DNA from: Caballeronia sordidicola | GTDB lineage: Bacteria; Pseudomonadota; Gammaproteobacteria; Burkholderiales; Burkholderiaceae | NCBI RefSeq assembly: GCF_002220365.1 | Contig: NZ_MTHB01000096.1 | Location: 45,856-109,855 of the forward strand | DNA length: 64,000 nucleotides | Direction of reading: 5' to 3' | In this document: in pieces, positions 42,374 through 50,666 of the stretch | How positions within the stretch are numbered: position 1 is the first letter of the stretch | How the letters are laid out: each line of letters starts with the position of its first letter | Program-made: the position numbers and the translations under genes | The notes under the pieces: generated by a model | The model's database searches: none | Told to the model about the DNA's origin: nothing | The model's input: only the letters and a program-made list of their open reading frames with translations

Positions 42374-44458
42374 TCACGTTGCCTCTTGCAGGACACCGTC
42401 TGGCGATAGCACGTCGATCAAGTCATCTGCCGACATCGGATGGCCAAGCAGGAAGCCCTGCAGGCAATCGCAACCAAGGCGGGTCAGGAATTCTTGCTGT
42501 GCCCTTGTCTCCACACCCTCCGCCACGATATTCAGATTGAGTGTCTGACCCAGCGCCACGATTGCCGACACAATCGCCGCGTCCTCTGTGTCGCGGGCCA
42601 GGTCGCGGATAAACCCACGGTCGATTTTAAGCTCGCTTGCCGGTAGCCGTTTCAGATACAAGAGACTTGAATAGCCGGTGCCAAAATCGTCGATGGAAAT
42701 ACGCACGCCCATATCGTGCAATTGCTGCAGGATTTGCAGGCTTGCATCGACATCGTGCATGGCCGTGGACTCGGTAATCTCGAGCATCAGGGAACTCGGT
42801 TCCAGTAGATGGCGCTCCAGGGTCTCCTGGACAGTTCGAATCAGACACGCGTGTCTGAATTGCAATGCCGACAGGTTGACCGCCATGGTCAGGTCGTGGT
42901 GGCCGGCGTTGCGCAACACCGCAATCTGCCGGCAGGCCTCGTCGAATACCCATTCGCCAATTGGCACGATCAAGCCGGTTTTCTCCGCCAACGGGATGAA
43001 CTGGTCCGGCGGAATCAGCCCGCGAGTGGGATGCCGCCAACGCACCAGCGCTTCCACGCCGATTACCGGCCCGTTGGGTGCGGTGAATTTTGGTTGATAT
43101 TGCAAGATCAGCTGGTTTCGATCAACCGCCGCGCGGAGATCTTGCACGAGCTGTAACTGTTCGTGCACATTGGCGTTCATCGAGGCTTCGAAGAAGCAGT
43201 AGGTATTTCGTCCTAGCGCCTTTGCGTGATACATCGCGGCATCCGCATTGATCAGCAACTCCTCCTGATCAGAGCCGTTGCCGGGATACATCGCAATACC
43301 AATGCTGGTGGACACCCGCAACTCGCGGCCGGCAAGCTGAAAGGGGTCTCGCGTGACGGCCAATATTTTGTCGGCGAGGGTCGCCGCATCCGCGGGTTCG
43401 GCAACCTCCGCGAGCAGCACGAATTCGTCCCCCCCTACACGGGCGATCGTGTCCTGTGATCGGACATTCAGCCCAATACGGTGCGCGACTTCGATCAGCA
43501 ACAGGTCGCCGACGTGATGGCCGTAGGCGTCATTGACCGCCTTGAACCCGTCCAGGTCCATGAACATCAGGGCGAAGCGGCCATGTTCGCGTTCAGCACT
43601 CTGGATCGCCCGACCGAGCCGGTCTTCCAACAGCACGCGATTAGGAAGCTTGGTGAGGGCATCATGCAATGCCAGGTAAGTCAATTCCTGGTTGGCCTCA
43701 GCGAGTGAGACCGCCAATATGGCAGTGCGTGACTCCAGCCGAAGGTCAAGAACTGAAATGATCAGGGCAATGGCGAGTACCGCCAGCGTGGCAATAATGA
43801 TCACGAGCGCCAGCCATCCTGCACTCACGCCTTCACGCACGGCACCGCAAACGCTCCCAAGCGGAAATTGCGCTGCGGCCATGCCCGTGTAGTGCATCAC
43901 GACAATGGCAAGACCCATCACCACCGCTGCGCCTGCACGCATTTGCCGAACCATGGGTAAAAGCCGGCGCAGGTGGAATGCAATCCATAGCGCCGCGCCC
44001 GACGCGAGCATCGCGATGATGACGGAGAGGATAAAAAGGGACGGGACGTAGCTGATTCCGGGCGTCATGCGCAACGCAGCCATGCCCGTATAGTGCATAC
44101 CCGCGACCCCGGCACCCATTAATACGGCGCCGCTGATCAATCGCGACACAGGCAACTCGTTCTGGCCCACAAGCCACAGCGCGAACGCCGAAGAGGCGAT
44201 GGCGATCAGAAGCGAGAGTACGGTGATCATCGGGTCATAGCCGAGCGAAATCGGCAAGCTGAAGGCCAGCATGCCGACAAAGTGCATCGACCAGATGCCC
44301 GTGCCCATGGCGCACGCGCCGCCTACCAGCCACCCGAAGGCTGCCCGTCCCTGAGAGGTAGAAATTCGGCCCGCCATGTCCAATCCGGTATACGAGGCCA
44401 GAATCGCGACGAGCAGCGAGAACAAGACGAGCAAACTATTGTAGCTACCAGCAAGCAT
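42374..44458 (-). CDS. MHYT-GGDEF-EAL membrane protein
   Basis: A 694-residue protein. The N-terminal seven-helix MHYT domain (about residues 1-235) has three signature repeats, SMHFVGM, GMHYTGM and VMHYTGM, thought to bind a metal and sense a diatomic gas. The GGDEF domain (about 265-420) is intact with an RxxD site (RSQD). The EAL domain (about 435-690) keeps EALVRW, LEITES, DDFGTGYSSL, KIDRGF and AEGVET. It is convergent with the Cache-PAS-GGDEF-EAL gene, so two c-di-GMP proteins with different sensors meet here. Confidence 0.94.
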   Translation of the reverse strand: MLAGSYNSLLVLFSLLVAILASYTGLDMAGRISTSQGRAAFGWLVGGACAMGTGIWSMHFVGMLAFSLPISLGYDPMITVLSLLIAIASSAFALWLVGQNELPVSRLISGAVLMGAGVAGMHYTGMAALRMTPGISYVPSLFILSVIIAMLASGAALWIAFHLRRLLPMVRQMRAGAAVVMGLAIVVMHYTGMAAAQFPLGSVCGAVREGVSAGWLALVIIIATLAVLAIALIISVLDLRLESRTAILAVSLAEANQELTYLALHDALTKLPNRVLLEDRLGRAIQSAEREHGRFALMFMDLDGFKAVNDAYGHHVGDLLLIEVAHRIGLNVRSQDTIARVGGDEFVLLAEVAEPADAATLADKILAVTRDPFQLAGRELRVSTSIGIAMYPGNGSDQEELLINADAAMYHAKALGRNTYCFFEASMNANVHEQLQLVQDLRAAVDRNQLILQYQPKFTAPNGPVIGVEALVRWRHPTRGLIPPDQFIPLAEKTGLIVPIGEWVFDEACRQIAVLRNAGHHDLTMAVNLSALQFRHACLIRTVQETLERHLLEPSSLMLEITESTAMHDVDASLQILQQLHDMGVRISIDDFGTGYSSLLYLKRLPASELKIDRGFIRDLARDTEDAAIVSAIVALGQTLNLNIVAEGVETRAQQEFLTRLGCDCLQGFLLGHPMSADDLIDVLSPDGVLQEAT

Positions 44459-44873
44459 GGGGTATTCCGTAAGTGTTGATCCGAACTGCGTGGATCTCTC
44501 TCGCCGCGTCCGCGCACAACAGCGCGAGCATCAAGTGATCGTTGAGCGTTAGCCTCCCACGTGAAACACATGCCTGAGGCACGGAGAAGAAGCGGCCATA
44601 AGAGCCAACCCGGTGTGCGAAGTCGCCATAGCCGAGTTCACGGCAACGGCTCACGCCTTACCTATAACGACCCGGTGTTCGGAAACTTGAAAGAATCAGG
44701 CGCAGGTCGGGTGCCACCGCGCGCCGCAACCCGTGTCGAAACAGCTCTGATACGGTGGTCGCGGGGGCGTGCCGACACATAAAACACACGTGCCCGGCAG
44801 CAATCGATAAAGATATCGACCACCGCCGGGCACGTCTGGCGCTCCGTTGCAGAGCGTCAGTTACAGCTAGCCA
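44459..44873. other. Intergenic region with a terminator hairpin
   Basis: About 415 bases between the MHYT gene start and the stop codon of the flavin monooxygenase gene, both on the minus strand. No gene is convincing. It holds a long hairpin at 44788-44835 and must carry the promoter of the MHYT gene in its left part. Confidence 0.45.
44788..44835 (-). terminator. Hairpin after the flavin monooxygenase gene
   Basis: ACGTGCCCGGC (44788-44798) pairs with GCCGGGCACGT (44825-44835). A smaller inner hairpin (TCGATA with TATCGA) sits in the loop. AAAACAC on the plus strand gives a short T-rich stretch for minus-strand transcripts. It lies just past the monooxygenase stop codon. Confidence 0.65.
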
Positions 44874-46676
44874 TCACGACAAATGATGCACCTCTTGCAA
44901 GCCGAACACCGGCGTTGGGATCCCCTCCATCCGAGCCTTGAGTTGCAGCGATAAATACTGCGAGTAGTGGCGCGATTGATGCAGGTTCCCGCCATGGAAC
45001 CACAATGCCTGCTGCTGCGTGGGTTTCCACATGTTGCGCTGCTCGCCTTCCCACGGCCCCGGGTCCTTGGTCGTATTCGATCCCAATCCCCACACCTTGC
45101 CCACTTTGTCCGCCACCTCGCGCGATATAAGATCCGCAGCCCAGCCGTTCATCGACCCATAACCGGTCGCGTACACAACCAGATCCGCTTCAAGTTCGCT
45201 GCCGTCGCTGAGCACGACCGAATGCTCCTTCAACTCGACGACTTCCACACCGCTCTTCAGCTTGATCTTGCCGTCCGCGACGAGGTCCGCGGCACCCACA
45301 TCAATGTAATAGCCCGATCCGCGCCGGAGATATTTCATGAAGAGGCCCGAGTCATCATCGCCGAAATCAAGCATGAAACCTCTTTTCTCCAGCCGATCAT
45401 AAAACTCCGCATCACGCACCTTGATCGCCTTGTACACCGGGATCTGGAACTCGTGCAGGATCTTGTACGGAATCGATGCGAACGTGAGGTCGGCCTTCAT
45501 CGTGGTCATGCCCGCAGCCACCGCGCGTTCGGAGTAGAGATCGCCCAGCGCCAAGTCCATCAGCGAGTCCGACTTGACGATGTGCGTGGACGAACGTTGC
45601 ACCATGGTCACGTCCACGCCCGCTTCCCACAACGCCCCGCAAATATCGTGCGAAGAATTATTCGCGCCAATCACGACAACTTTCTTGCCCTTGAAAGCGT
45701 CCGGTCCCGGATGTTTCGACGAATGATGCTGCTCGCCCTTGAACACATCCATGCCCTTGAATTTTGGCAGATTCGGCTTGCCCGACATGCCGGTGGCGAG
45801 CACGAGTTGCTTCGGCCGGAGCGTCAGCTTTTCGCCACCACGGTCGACTTCCACGATCCATTCGCCCGCGGCCTCGTCGTATTGAGCGGACGTGCAAGTG
45901 GTCGCCCCCCAGTAGTTCAGCTCCATCACCTTCGTGTACATCTCGAGCCAGTCGCCAATCTTGTCCTTGGGCGAAAACACCGGCCAGTTGTCCGGGAACG
46001 GCAGATACGGCATGTGGTCGTACCAGACCGGATCGTGCAGGCACAGTGTTTTATAACGGGCACGCCAGGCGTCGCCGGGCCGCTCGTTCTTGTCGATAAT
46101 GATCGCCGGCACGCCCAGTTGCCGCAGTCGCGCACCCAACGCAATCCCGCCCTGCCCGCCGCCGACGATCAGGCAATACGGCTGCTTCTCATACCCCAGC
46201 GTTTTCTGTTCAGCCTCGCGGTTTTCCTTCCAGCTGGTGCGCTCAGTGCGCGCGCCGTGTTCAGCGCCCATCGGGCGCTTCAGGCCTTTCGTTTCTTCGT
46301 GGCCCTTGAGTTCGGTCATGGTCGTGAGCAACGTCCATATCTGTGCGTCCTTCACGCGGATAAAACCCGTGCCGCGCGCGACTCCCGTCTCGAACGTGAT
46401 CCACGCTTGCGTCACGCCGTCCGCTTCAGTCGCCGTTTCGTTATCGGCAATCTTCAGTTTTGACGGCTTGATCGTGTTCAACTGTGACTCCAGCATCGCG
46501 GCAATCTGCTCGCGGCCTTCCATCGTCTTGATGTTCCAGGTAAACGCAACAAGGTCGCGCCAATATCCATCGGGCTGAAATAGCGCAACGGCCGCCGCTG
46601 TGTCGCCGCTTTTAAGCGCAGCCTCGAATGTCTCAAGGATGTTGGTGATGGTTTGGTTTGGATTCTGTTCAGACAT
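44874..46676 (-). CDS. Flavin-containing monooxygenase with N-terminal SnoaL/NTF2-like domain
   Basis: A 600-residue protein. Residues about 1-130 form a SnoaL/NTF2-like small domain (FEAALKSGDTAAAVALFQPDGYW). The flavoprotein part has the FAD-binding Rossmann loop GGGQGG at 172-177, a second nucleotide-binding loop for NADPH (VVVIGANNSSHDI), and the ATG motif VVYATGYGS near the end. This fits class B flavin monooxygenases that oxygenate carbonyl or nitrogen compounds; the substrate is unknown. It follows an AcoR-like regulator gene by 99 bases on the same strand, its likely controller. Confidence 0.88.
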   Translation of the reverse strand: MSEQNPNQTITNILETFEAALKSGDTAAAVALFQPDGYWRDLVAFTWNIKTMEGREQIAAMLESQLNTIKPSKLKIADNETATEADGVTQAWITFETGVARGTGFIRVKDAQIWTLLTTMTELKGHEETKGLKRPMGAEHGARTERTSWKENREAEQKTLGYEKQPYCLIVGGGQGGIALGARLRQLGVPAIIIDKNERPGDAWRARYKTLCLHDPVWYDHMPYLPFPDNWPVFSPKDKIGDWLEMYTKVMELNYWGATTCTSAQYDEAAGEWIVEVDRGGEKLTLRPKQLVLATGMSGKPNLPKFKGMDVFKGEQHHSSKHPGPDAFKGKKVVVIGANNSSHDICGALWEAGVDVTMVQRSSTHIVKSDSLMDLALGDLYSERAVAAGMTTMKADLTFASIPYKILHEFQIPVYKAIKVRDAEFYDRLEKRGFMLDFGDDDSGLFMKYLRRGSGYYIDVGAADLVADGKIKLKSGVEVVELKEHSVVLSDGSELEADLVVYATGYGSMNGWAADLISREVADKVGKVWGLGSNTTKDPGPWEGEQRNMWKPTQQQALWFHGGNLHQSRHYSQYLSLQLKARMEGIPTPVFGLQEVHHLS

Positions 46677-46707
46677 GGTCGCTCCTCCATGAGATACGGA
46701 TCACTAA

Positions 46708-46726
46708 GTATCGATTGGTATCGATT
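46708..46726 (-). promoter_or_regulatory. Direct repeat ahead of the monooxygenase gene
   Basis: GTATCGATT occurs at 46708-46716 and again at 46718-46726, a 10-base period, one helical turn. It lies about 40 bases upstream of the monooxygenase start codon, where an activator or repressor could sit. The binding protein is unknown. Confidence 0.4.
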
Positions 46727-46730
46727 AAGA

Positions 46731-46752
46731 AAAGACGGGTTCTCTGCCCGCT
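46731..46752 (-). terminator. Possible terminator after the Fis-type regulator gene
   Basis: On the minus strand GCGGGC-AGAGAA-CCCGT is followed by CTTTTCTT. The stem is only 4-5 bp, so termination may be partial. It lies between the regulator stop and the monooxygenase promoter region. Confidence 0.5.
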
Positions 46753-46775
46753 AAAATAAAAATGCTCATTCGCTG

Positions 46776-47921
46776 CTAGCGCCTGTGCGGCGCCACTATT
46801 CCAAACTTTGCGATGCGGCGGTACAACGTCGCCCGCGATATGCCCAGCGTCTGCGCCGCCATGACGGGGCGCCATTTCGCATCGGTCATCGCTGCAACAA
46901 TGCGCACGCGTTCCAGTGCTTCGCTTTCAGACAACGCAGGTTGCGTCACGGGTTTGGTGGCTTCGCGTGGTGTCGGCGTCGGGCTTCTGGAAGCGCGCAG
47001 GACAGGCGGCCTGACACGCGCATGCAGCGGCGACCCGGAGCCGATCAACCTGAACGAGATGAGGTCGCGTCCGGGGCGTGCATCGAGCAGGCGTTCCGGC
47101 CGGATATCGAAGAGTTCGCAGACGTGACGCGGCAACTGATCGAGACCCGGCACACATTCCTTCGCGCGCCGGTTCGCCGCGATCGCGTAACCGCGCGCAT
47201 CGAAGGCGATAAGAATTTCCGGCTGCGCCTCAACGTAATGCCGGCTGCGATGCGCGAGCAAGACCCAGCAATGCGTGGTCGCGTTGAGGAAGAAACCGTC
47301 CTCGATCAGCAACGCGCTTTGCCGCACGATATGGTTGACCAGCCGCTGGCTCTCGCGCTCTTCGGGCGAGCGCACCGCTGACGCATCCAGCACGCCGATC
47401 AACTCGCCTTGCACGCCGAAGATAGGCGATGCGCTGCATGTCAGCGTGGTGAACGCCGCGCGGAAATGGTCGGTCTTGTGGACGGTGATCGCCTCGGCGT
47501 CGAGCAGCACCGACGCAACGCCGCAAGTCCCCTCTTCACGCTCGGACCAGCATGAACCCGGATACAAACCTGCGCGCTTGAATTCGTGACGGCGATCGCG
47601 ATCCACCCGGTAGTCGATGGTGACGCCCGCTGCATCGGTCAACATCACGCAGTAATCGGCTTCGCGTACCGTTTCATGCAGTCGCGAAAGACATTGGCCG
47701 GATGCACGCAGCACAGTTTCTTCGCGCTGCTGGACATCGCGTAATTCGGGAACGCTCAGGATGCGCGGTCCAATAGTCGCGCCCGGATCGAGATGATATT
47801 GCTCAAGCGAGCGCTTATACGATGACGCCAGCCGCGACCCATCGGCACCCGGGCTGCTCATGCGGCCTTCTATCACGTTGCGCACGCGATCGATGTGTCT
47901 GGTCTGCGAAACATACGGCAT
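46776..47921 (-). CDS. AcoR-like regulator lacking the AAA+ domain
   Basis: A 381-residue protein. The N-terminal part is the GAF-type sensor of AcoR activators (LASSYKRSLEQYHLDPG, GSCWSEREEGTCGVASVL, ITVHKTDHFR), then a PAS-like stretch (about 220-300), and a C-terminal Fis helix-turn-helix (MAAQTLGISRATLYRRIAKFGI). The sigma-54 AAA+ module with GAFTGA is absent; sensor and DNA-binding parts are joined by a Pro/Thr-rich linker. It therefore cannot activate sigma-54 polymerase itself. The start MPYVSQ was chosen over an earlier Met. It precedes the monooxygenase gene. Confidence 0.87.
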   Translation of the reverse strand: MPYVSQTRHIDRVRNVIEGRMSSPGADGSRLASSYKRSLEQYHLDPGATIGPRILSVPELRDVQQREETVLRASGQCLSRLHETVREADYCVMLTDAAGVTIDYRVDRDRRHEFKRAGLYPGSCWSEREEGTCGVASVLLDAEAITVHKTDHFRAAFTTLTCSASPIFGVQGELIGVLDASAVRSPEERESQRLVNHIVRQSALLIEDGFFLNATTHCWVLLAHRSRHYVEAQPEILIAFDARGYAIAANRRAKECVPGLDQLPRHVCELFDIRPERLLDARPGRDLISFRLIGSGSPLHARVRPPVLRASRSPTPTPREATKPVTQPALSESEALERVRIVAAMTDAKWRPVMAAQTLGISRATLYRRIAKFGIVAPHRR

Positions 47922-48052
47922 GAAGAGCCTCCGGCGGATTCGGTGCGCTCGCGCCATTCACGACACACTGCAACCCGAAAACTTAAACGCATGGTGACGT
48001 TTTAGCATGCGTGCTCTGGGAGATCACACCGCAGTGCACCATCGAAGTTGAT

Positions 48053-48093
48053 GAGACATCTGTCTCACTCATTTGTCTCACTCATTTGTCTCG
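48053..48093. promoter_or_regulatory. TGTCTCA repeat cluster between two AcoR-like genes
   Basis: A perfect 16-base palindrome, TGAGACATCTGTCTCA (48053-48068), is extended by direct repeats: TGTCTCACTCATT occurs at 48062-48074 and 48075-48087, then TGTCTCG at 48088. It lies 130 to 170 bases upstream of the shorter regulator gene and just after the stop codon of the AcoR-like activator. It resembles the upstream activating sites of sigma-54 activators. The same TGTCTC/GAGACA half-sites occur near the activator's own start. Confidence 0.65.
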
Positions 48094-48106
48094 ATCGACG
48101 GCGACG

Positions 48107-50089
48107 TTATCGACGCCGCGTTTGCTCGAGCGCAGCCATCTTCCGGTAGAGCGTGTTACGCGATACGCCAAGCATTCGCGCCGCCGCCGAGACGTTGCCG
48201 GAGTGTGTATCGAGCGCTGCCGCGACAGCTGACAACGCGAGATCATCCAGGCGCGCGCTGTCCTTCGCAGACGGCGAAAAAACCGCTTGTGCGTTCTGCG
48301 CGTCGCGTTCTTCATCGAAGAAATCTTGCGGCAGATGATCGAGGCCGATACATGTCTCATCGTCGTCGAGCATCGCGCATGCGGTCCTCAGCACGTTCGC
48401 GAGCTGCCGGAAGTTTCCTGGCCACGGGTGGCGCGTGAACGCCGCCAGCACCTCAGGTGAAACCCTGATGGGCACACCCGTCGCACGTTCAGCACGCAGG
48501 ATCTTTTCGACGGTCACGGCCAGATCGGTACGCTGGCGCAACGGCGGCAACGTCACCAGCAGACCGTTGATCCGGTAATAGAGATCCTCGCGGAATTCAC
48601 CGGCAGTGACGCGCTCGCGCAGATTGCGATTGGTCGCGCAGATCAGGGCGAAATCCACGGGCACGGCGCGCCTGCTGCCAAGCGGCGTCACCATGCGCTC
48701 CTGCAGCACACGCAGCAAACGGCTTTGCAATGAGAACGGCATATCGCCTATTTCATCAAGGAACAAGGTGCCGCCATCAGCTTGCAGGATCTTGCCGCAA
48801 GCGCCGCGTTTGGACGCGCCGGTGAATGCGCCTTCCTCATAACCGAACAACTCCGCTTCTATCAGCGTGTCCGGGATCGACGCACAATTCAAAGCAACGA
48901 ACGGCCCGTCGCTACGCGGCGAATCACGATGCACCGCGCTCGCCAGGACATCCTTGCCGGTACCCGTCTCGCCGCCAATCAGGATCGGAATATTTTTACC
49001 GATCACCTTGCGCACCCGTTCAACGAGCGCCGCAACCTGGGCGTCTCCGGTCATCAGGTACCGCAAGCCGGACAGTTGCGGCTGCGGTTCGGGAACGCGT
49101 TTGCGAGCGACGACATCGATGACATCGTGGCTATCCGTCGAGAGTGCAACGGCCGTCGAGCGCCTCAGATCGGCACTGGCAAATACGTTGACGCCACTGT
49201 GCAAACACAGCGAAATCGTGCGTTCGACGGGCGTGCCCACACCGCTGCGGATCCGGTCGAACAACTCACCACACGAGACGTTGAATAACGATGACAAGGT
49301 ATGCGCGCGCAACGAGGCCAGCGGCAAACCAAACTGAAATTGCGCGCTGCGGTTCGCCGATAGAAATCGGCCATCAGCCCTGAACGCGGCAATGCCTTCC
49401 ATCAGCGTGCCGATAAACTCCGGACGCCCATGAAAATGGATTTGCAATGCTTCAGGAAAGGCGCTCGTGAACAAATGGTTCTCGATCATCTGCGCGGACA
49501 TCTTCGCAAGCGCCATCGTGTGACGGCTGTGGCCGCGGCAATCGCCGGTGACGTCGAGAACGCCCAGCAACGCTCCGAATGGATCAAGAATCGGCACGCT
49601 GGAGCACGCAAGAAACCGGTTCGCGCGCAGGTAATGCTGGTCGCCGAGCACCATGGTGGCGTCGCCTGCGGCAATGGCCGTGCCTATCGCGTTGGTGCCC
49701 TGCTGCTGTTCGCTCCACAACGCGCCGGGGCGCAACGCGACACGGTCGGCACGAGCGAGGAAATCGTCGTCGCCGAGCGAATGCAGGATCAGCCCTTCGG
49801 AGTCGGTCAGTACGACCATGCTATGCGTATTGGCAATCTGTCCGTAGAGCGTTTCTATGACGGGCAGCGCATGCGTGGAGAGCGCGCGATTCTGCTCGCG
49901 CTTGAGCCGGAGATCAGCTTCGCCGAGCACGCCGTAGTCGGGCCGCATGGTGTCCGACAGGCCAAAGCTGCGGGAACGTTCGTGCGATTGCCTAATGATA
50001 TCCAGCCCTTCCATGCGGCCGGCATGATCGCTGGCCAGCAGCGCGGATCGGCTTGATGCGCTTGAACGGTCGATAGAAACCGGGTTCAT
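48107..50089 (-). CDS. AcoR-like sigma-54-dependent activator
   Basis: A 660-residue activator. The N-terminal GAF sensor (about residues 60-215; LWSEQQQGTNAIGTA) is followed by a PAS-like domain (about 220-310), the AAA+ module (about 330-560) with Walker A GETGTGKD and the sigma-54 contact loop GAFTGA, and a C-terminal Fis helix-turn-helix (AARMLGVSRNTLYRKMAAL). MNPVSI at 50089 was chosen because GGAG then lies about 10 bases upstream. It is downstream of the aldehyde dehydrogenase and DUF779 genes, and a sigma-54 promoter precedes the dehydrogenase, its probable target. Confidence 0.92.
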   Translation of the reverse strand: MNPVSIDRSSASSRSALLASDHAGRMEGLDIIRQSHERSRSFGLSDTMRPDYGVLGEADLRLKREQNRALSTHALPVIETLYGQIANTHSMVVLTDSEGLILHSLGDDDFLARADRVALRPGALWSEQQQGTNAIGTAIAAGDATMVLGDQHYLRANRFLACSSVPILDPFGALLGVLDVTGDCRGHSRHTMALAKMSAQMIENHLFTSAFPEALQIHFHGRPEFIGTLMEGIAAFRADGRFLSANRSAQFQFGLPLASLRAHTLSSLFNVSCGELFDRIRSGVGTPVERTISLCLHSGVNVFASADLRRSTAVALSTDSHDVIDVVARKRVPEPQPQLSGLRYLMTGDAQVAALVERVRKVIGKNIPILIGGETGTGKDVLASAVHRDSPRSDGPFVALNCASIPDTLIEAELFGYEEGAFTGASKRGACGKILQADGGTLFLDEIGDMPFSLQSRLLRVLQERMVTPLGSRRAVPVDFALICATNRNLRERVTAGEFREDLYYRINGLLVTLPPLRQRTDLAVTVEKILRAERATGVPIRVSPEVLAAFTRHPWPGNFRQLANVLRTACAMLDDDETCIGLDHLPQDFFDEERDAQNAQAVFSPSAKDSARLDDLALSAVAAALDTHSGNVSAAARMLGVSRNTLYRKMAALEQTRRR

Positions 50090-50092
50090 AAC

Positions 50093-50170
50093 CATTGTCT
50101 CCTTCGCCAGCATTCGCGGAAAAGGAGTCGGTCGTCAGCTCCGCCCGTCGCGTGGTCGATCGAGACAATG
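50093..50170. promoter_or_regulatory. Inverted TGTCTC/GAGACA sites at the AcoR-like gene start
   Basis: CATTGTCTC at 50093-50101 is the exact inverse of GAGACAATG at 50162-50170, 60 bases apart and flanking the leader of the AcoR-like gene. The same core forms the palindrome and repeats at 48053-48093. The activator may bind these sites and regulate itself. Confidence 0.5.
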
Positions 50171-50199
50171 TACCACTGCTACAGTGTTCAACCCCGGGT

Positions 50200-50592
50200 T
50201 TAGCCCGTCACGTGCTCGACCGGATGGCGTTCGAGCCAGCCAGATTCGGTGTCGTCGAAAAGGCGCGACCGGGTGAGAAAACGCAACCCGCTGGGGCGTT
50301 CCAGCGAAAACATGCCGCCATTGCCCGGCACGCAATCGATGATCAACTGCGTGTGCTGCCAGTACTCGAATTGCGATTCGCTCATGTAGAACGGCACGCC
50401 GGCTAGCGCGCCGAGCTTGACGTCGGACGAACCGACCATGAATTCGGCAACCGGGAAACACATGGGCGCGCTGCCGTCGCAGCAGCCGCCCGACTGATGG
50501 AACAATACCTGCCCGTGTTCGGCTTTCAGCTTCTCGATCAACTCGATCGCCGCCGGCGTGGCGACCACGCGCGAAACTTCTTTTTCGGTCAT
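50200..50592 (-). CDS. DUF779 protein
   Basis: A 130-residue protein with the DUF779 hallmarks FHQSGGCCDGSAPMCFP (Cys-Cys and a further Cys, a possible metal or redox site) and YWQHTQLIIDCVPGNGGMFSLE. DUF779 genes are regularly found next to acetaldehyde or related aldehyde dehydrogenases, as here, where it follows that gene by 74 bases. The family's biochemical role is unknown. The ATG at 50592 is used; a GTG four codons earlier is possible. Confidence 0.86.
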   Translation of the reverse strand: MTEKEVSRVVATPAAIELIEKLKAEHGQVLFHQSGGCCDGSAPMCFPVAEFMVGSSDVKLGALAGVPFYMSESQFEYWQHTQLIIDCVPGNGGMFSLERPSGLRFLTRSRLFDDTESGWLERHPVEHVTG

Positions 50593-50666
50593 AAGGGTTT
50601 CCACTGAATACGCAACATGGCGAGCCGCACAGGCGGCCCGCCATTTCGATCAGATGACTGCTTCGA

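Noticed and set aside
44967..46463. A 498-codon open frame opposite the flavin monooxygenase gene
   Set aside because: The FAD and NADPH loops on the minus strand are clear. The plus-strand frame has no domain.
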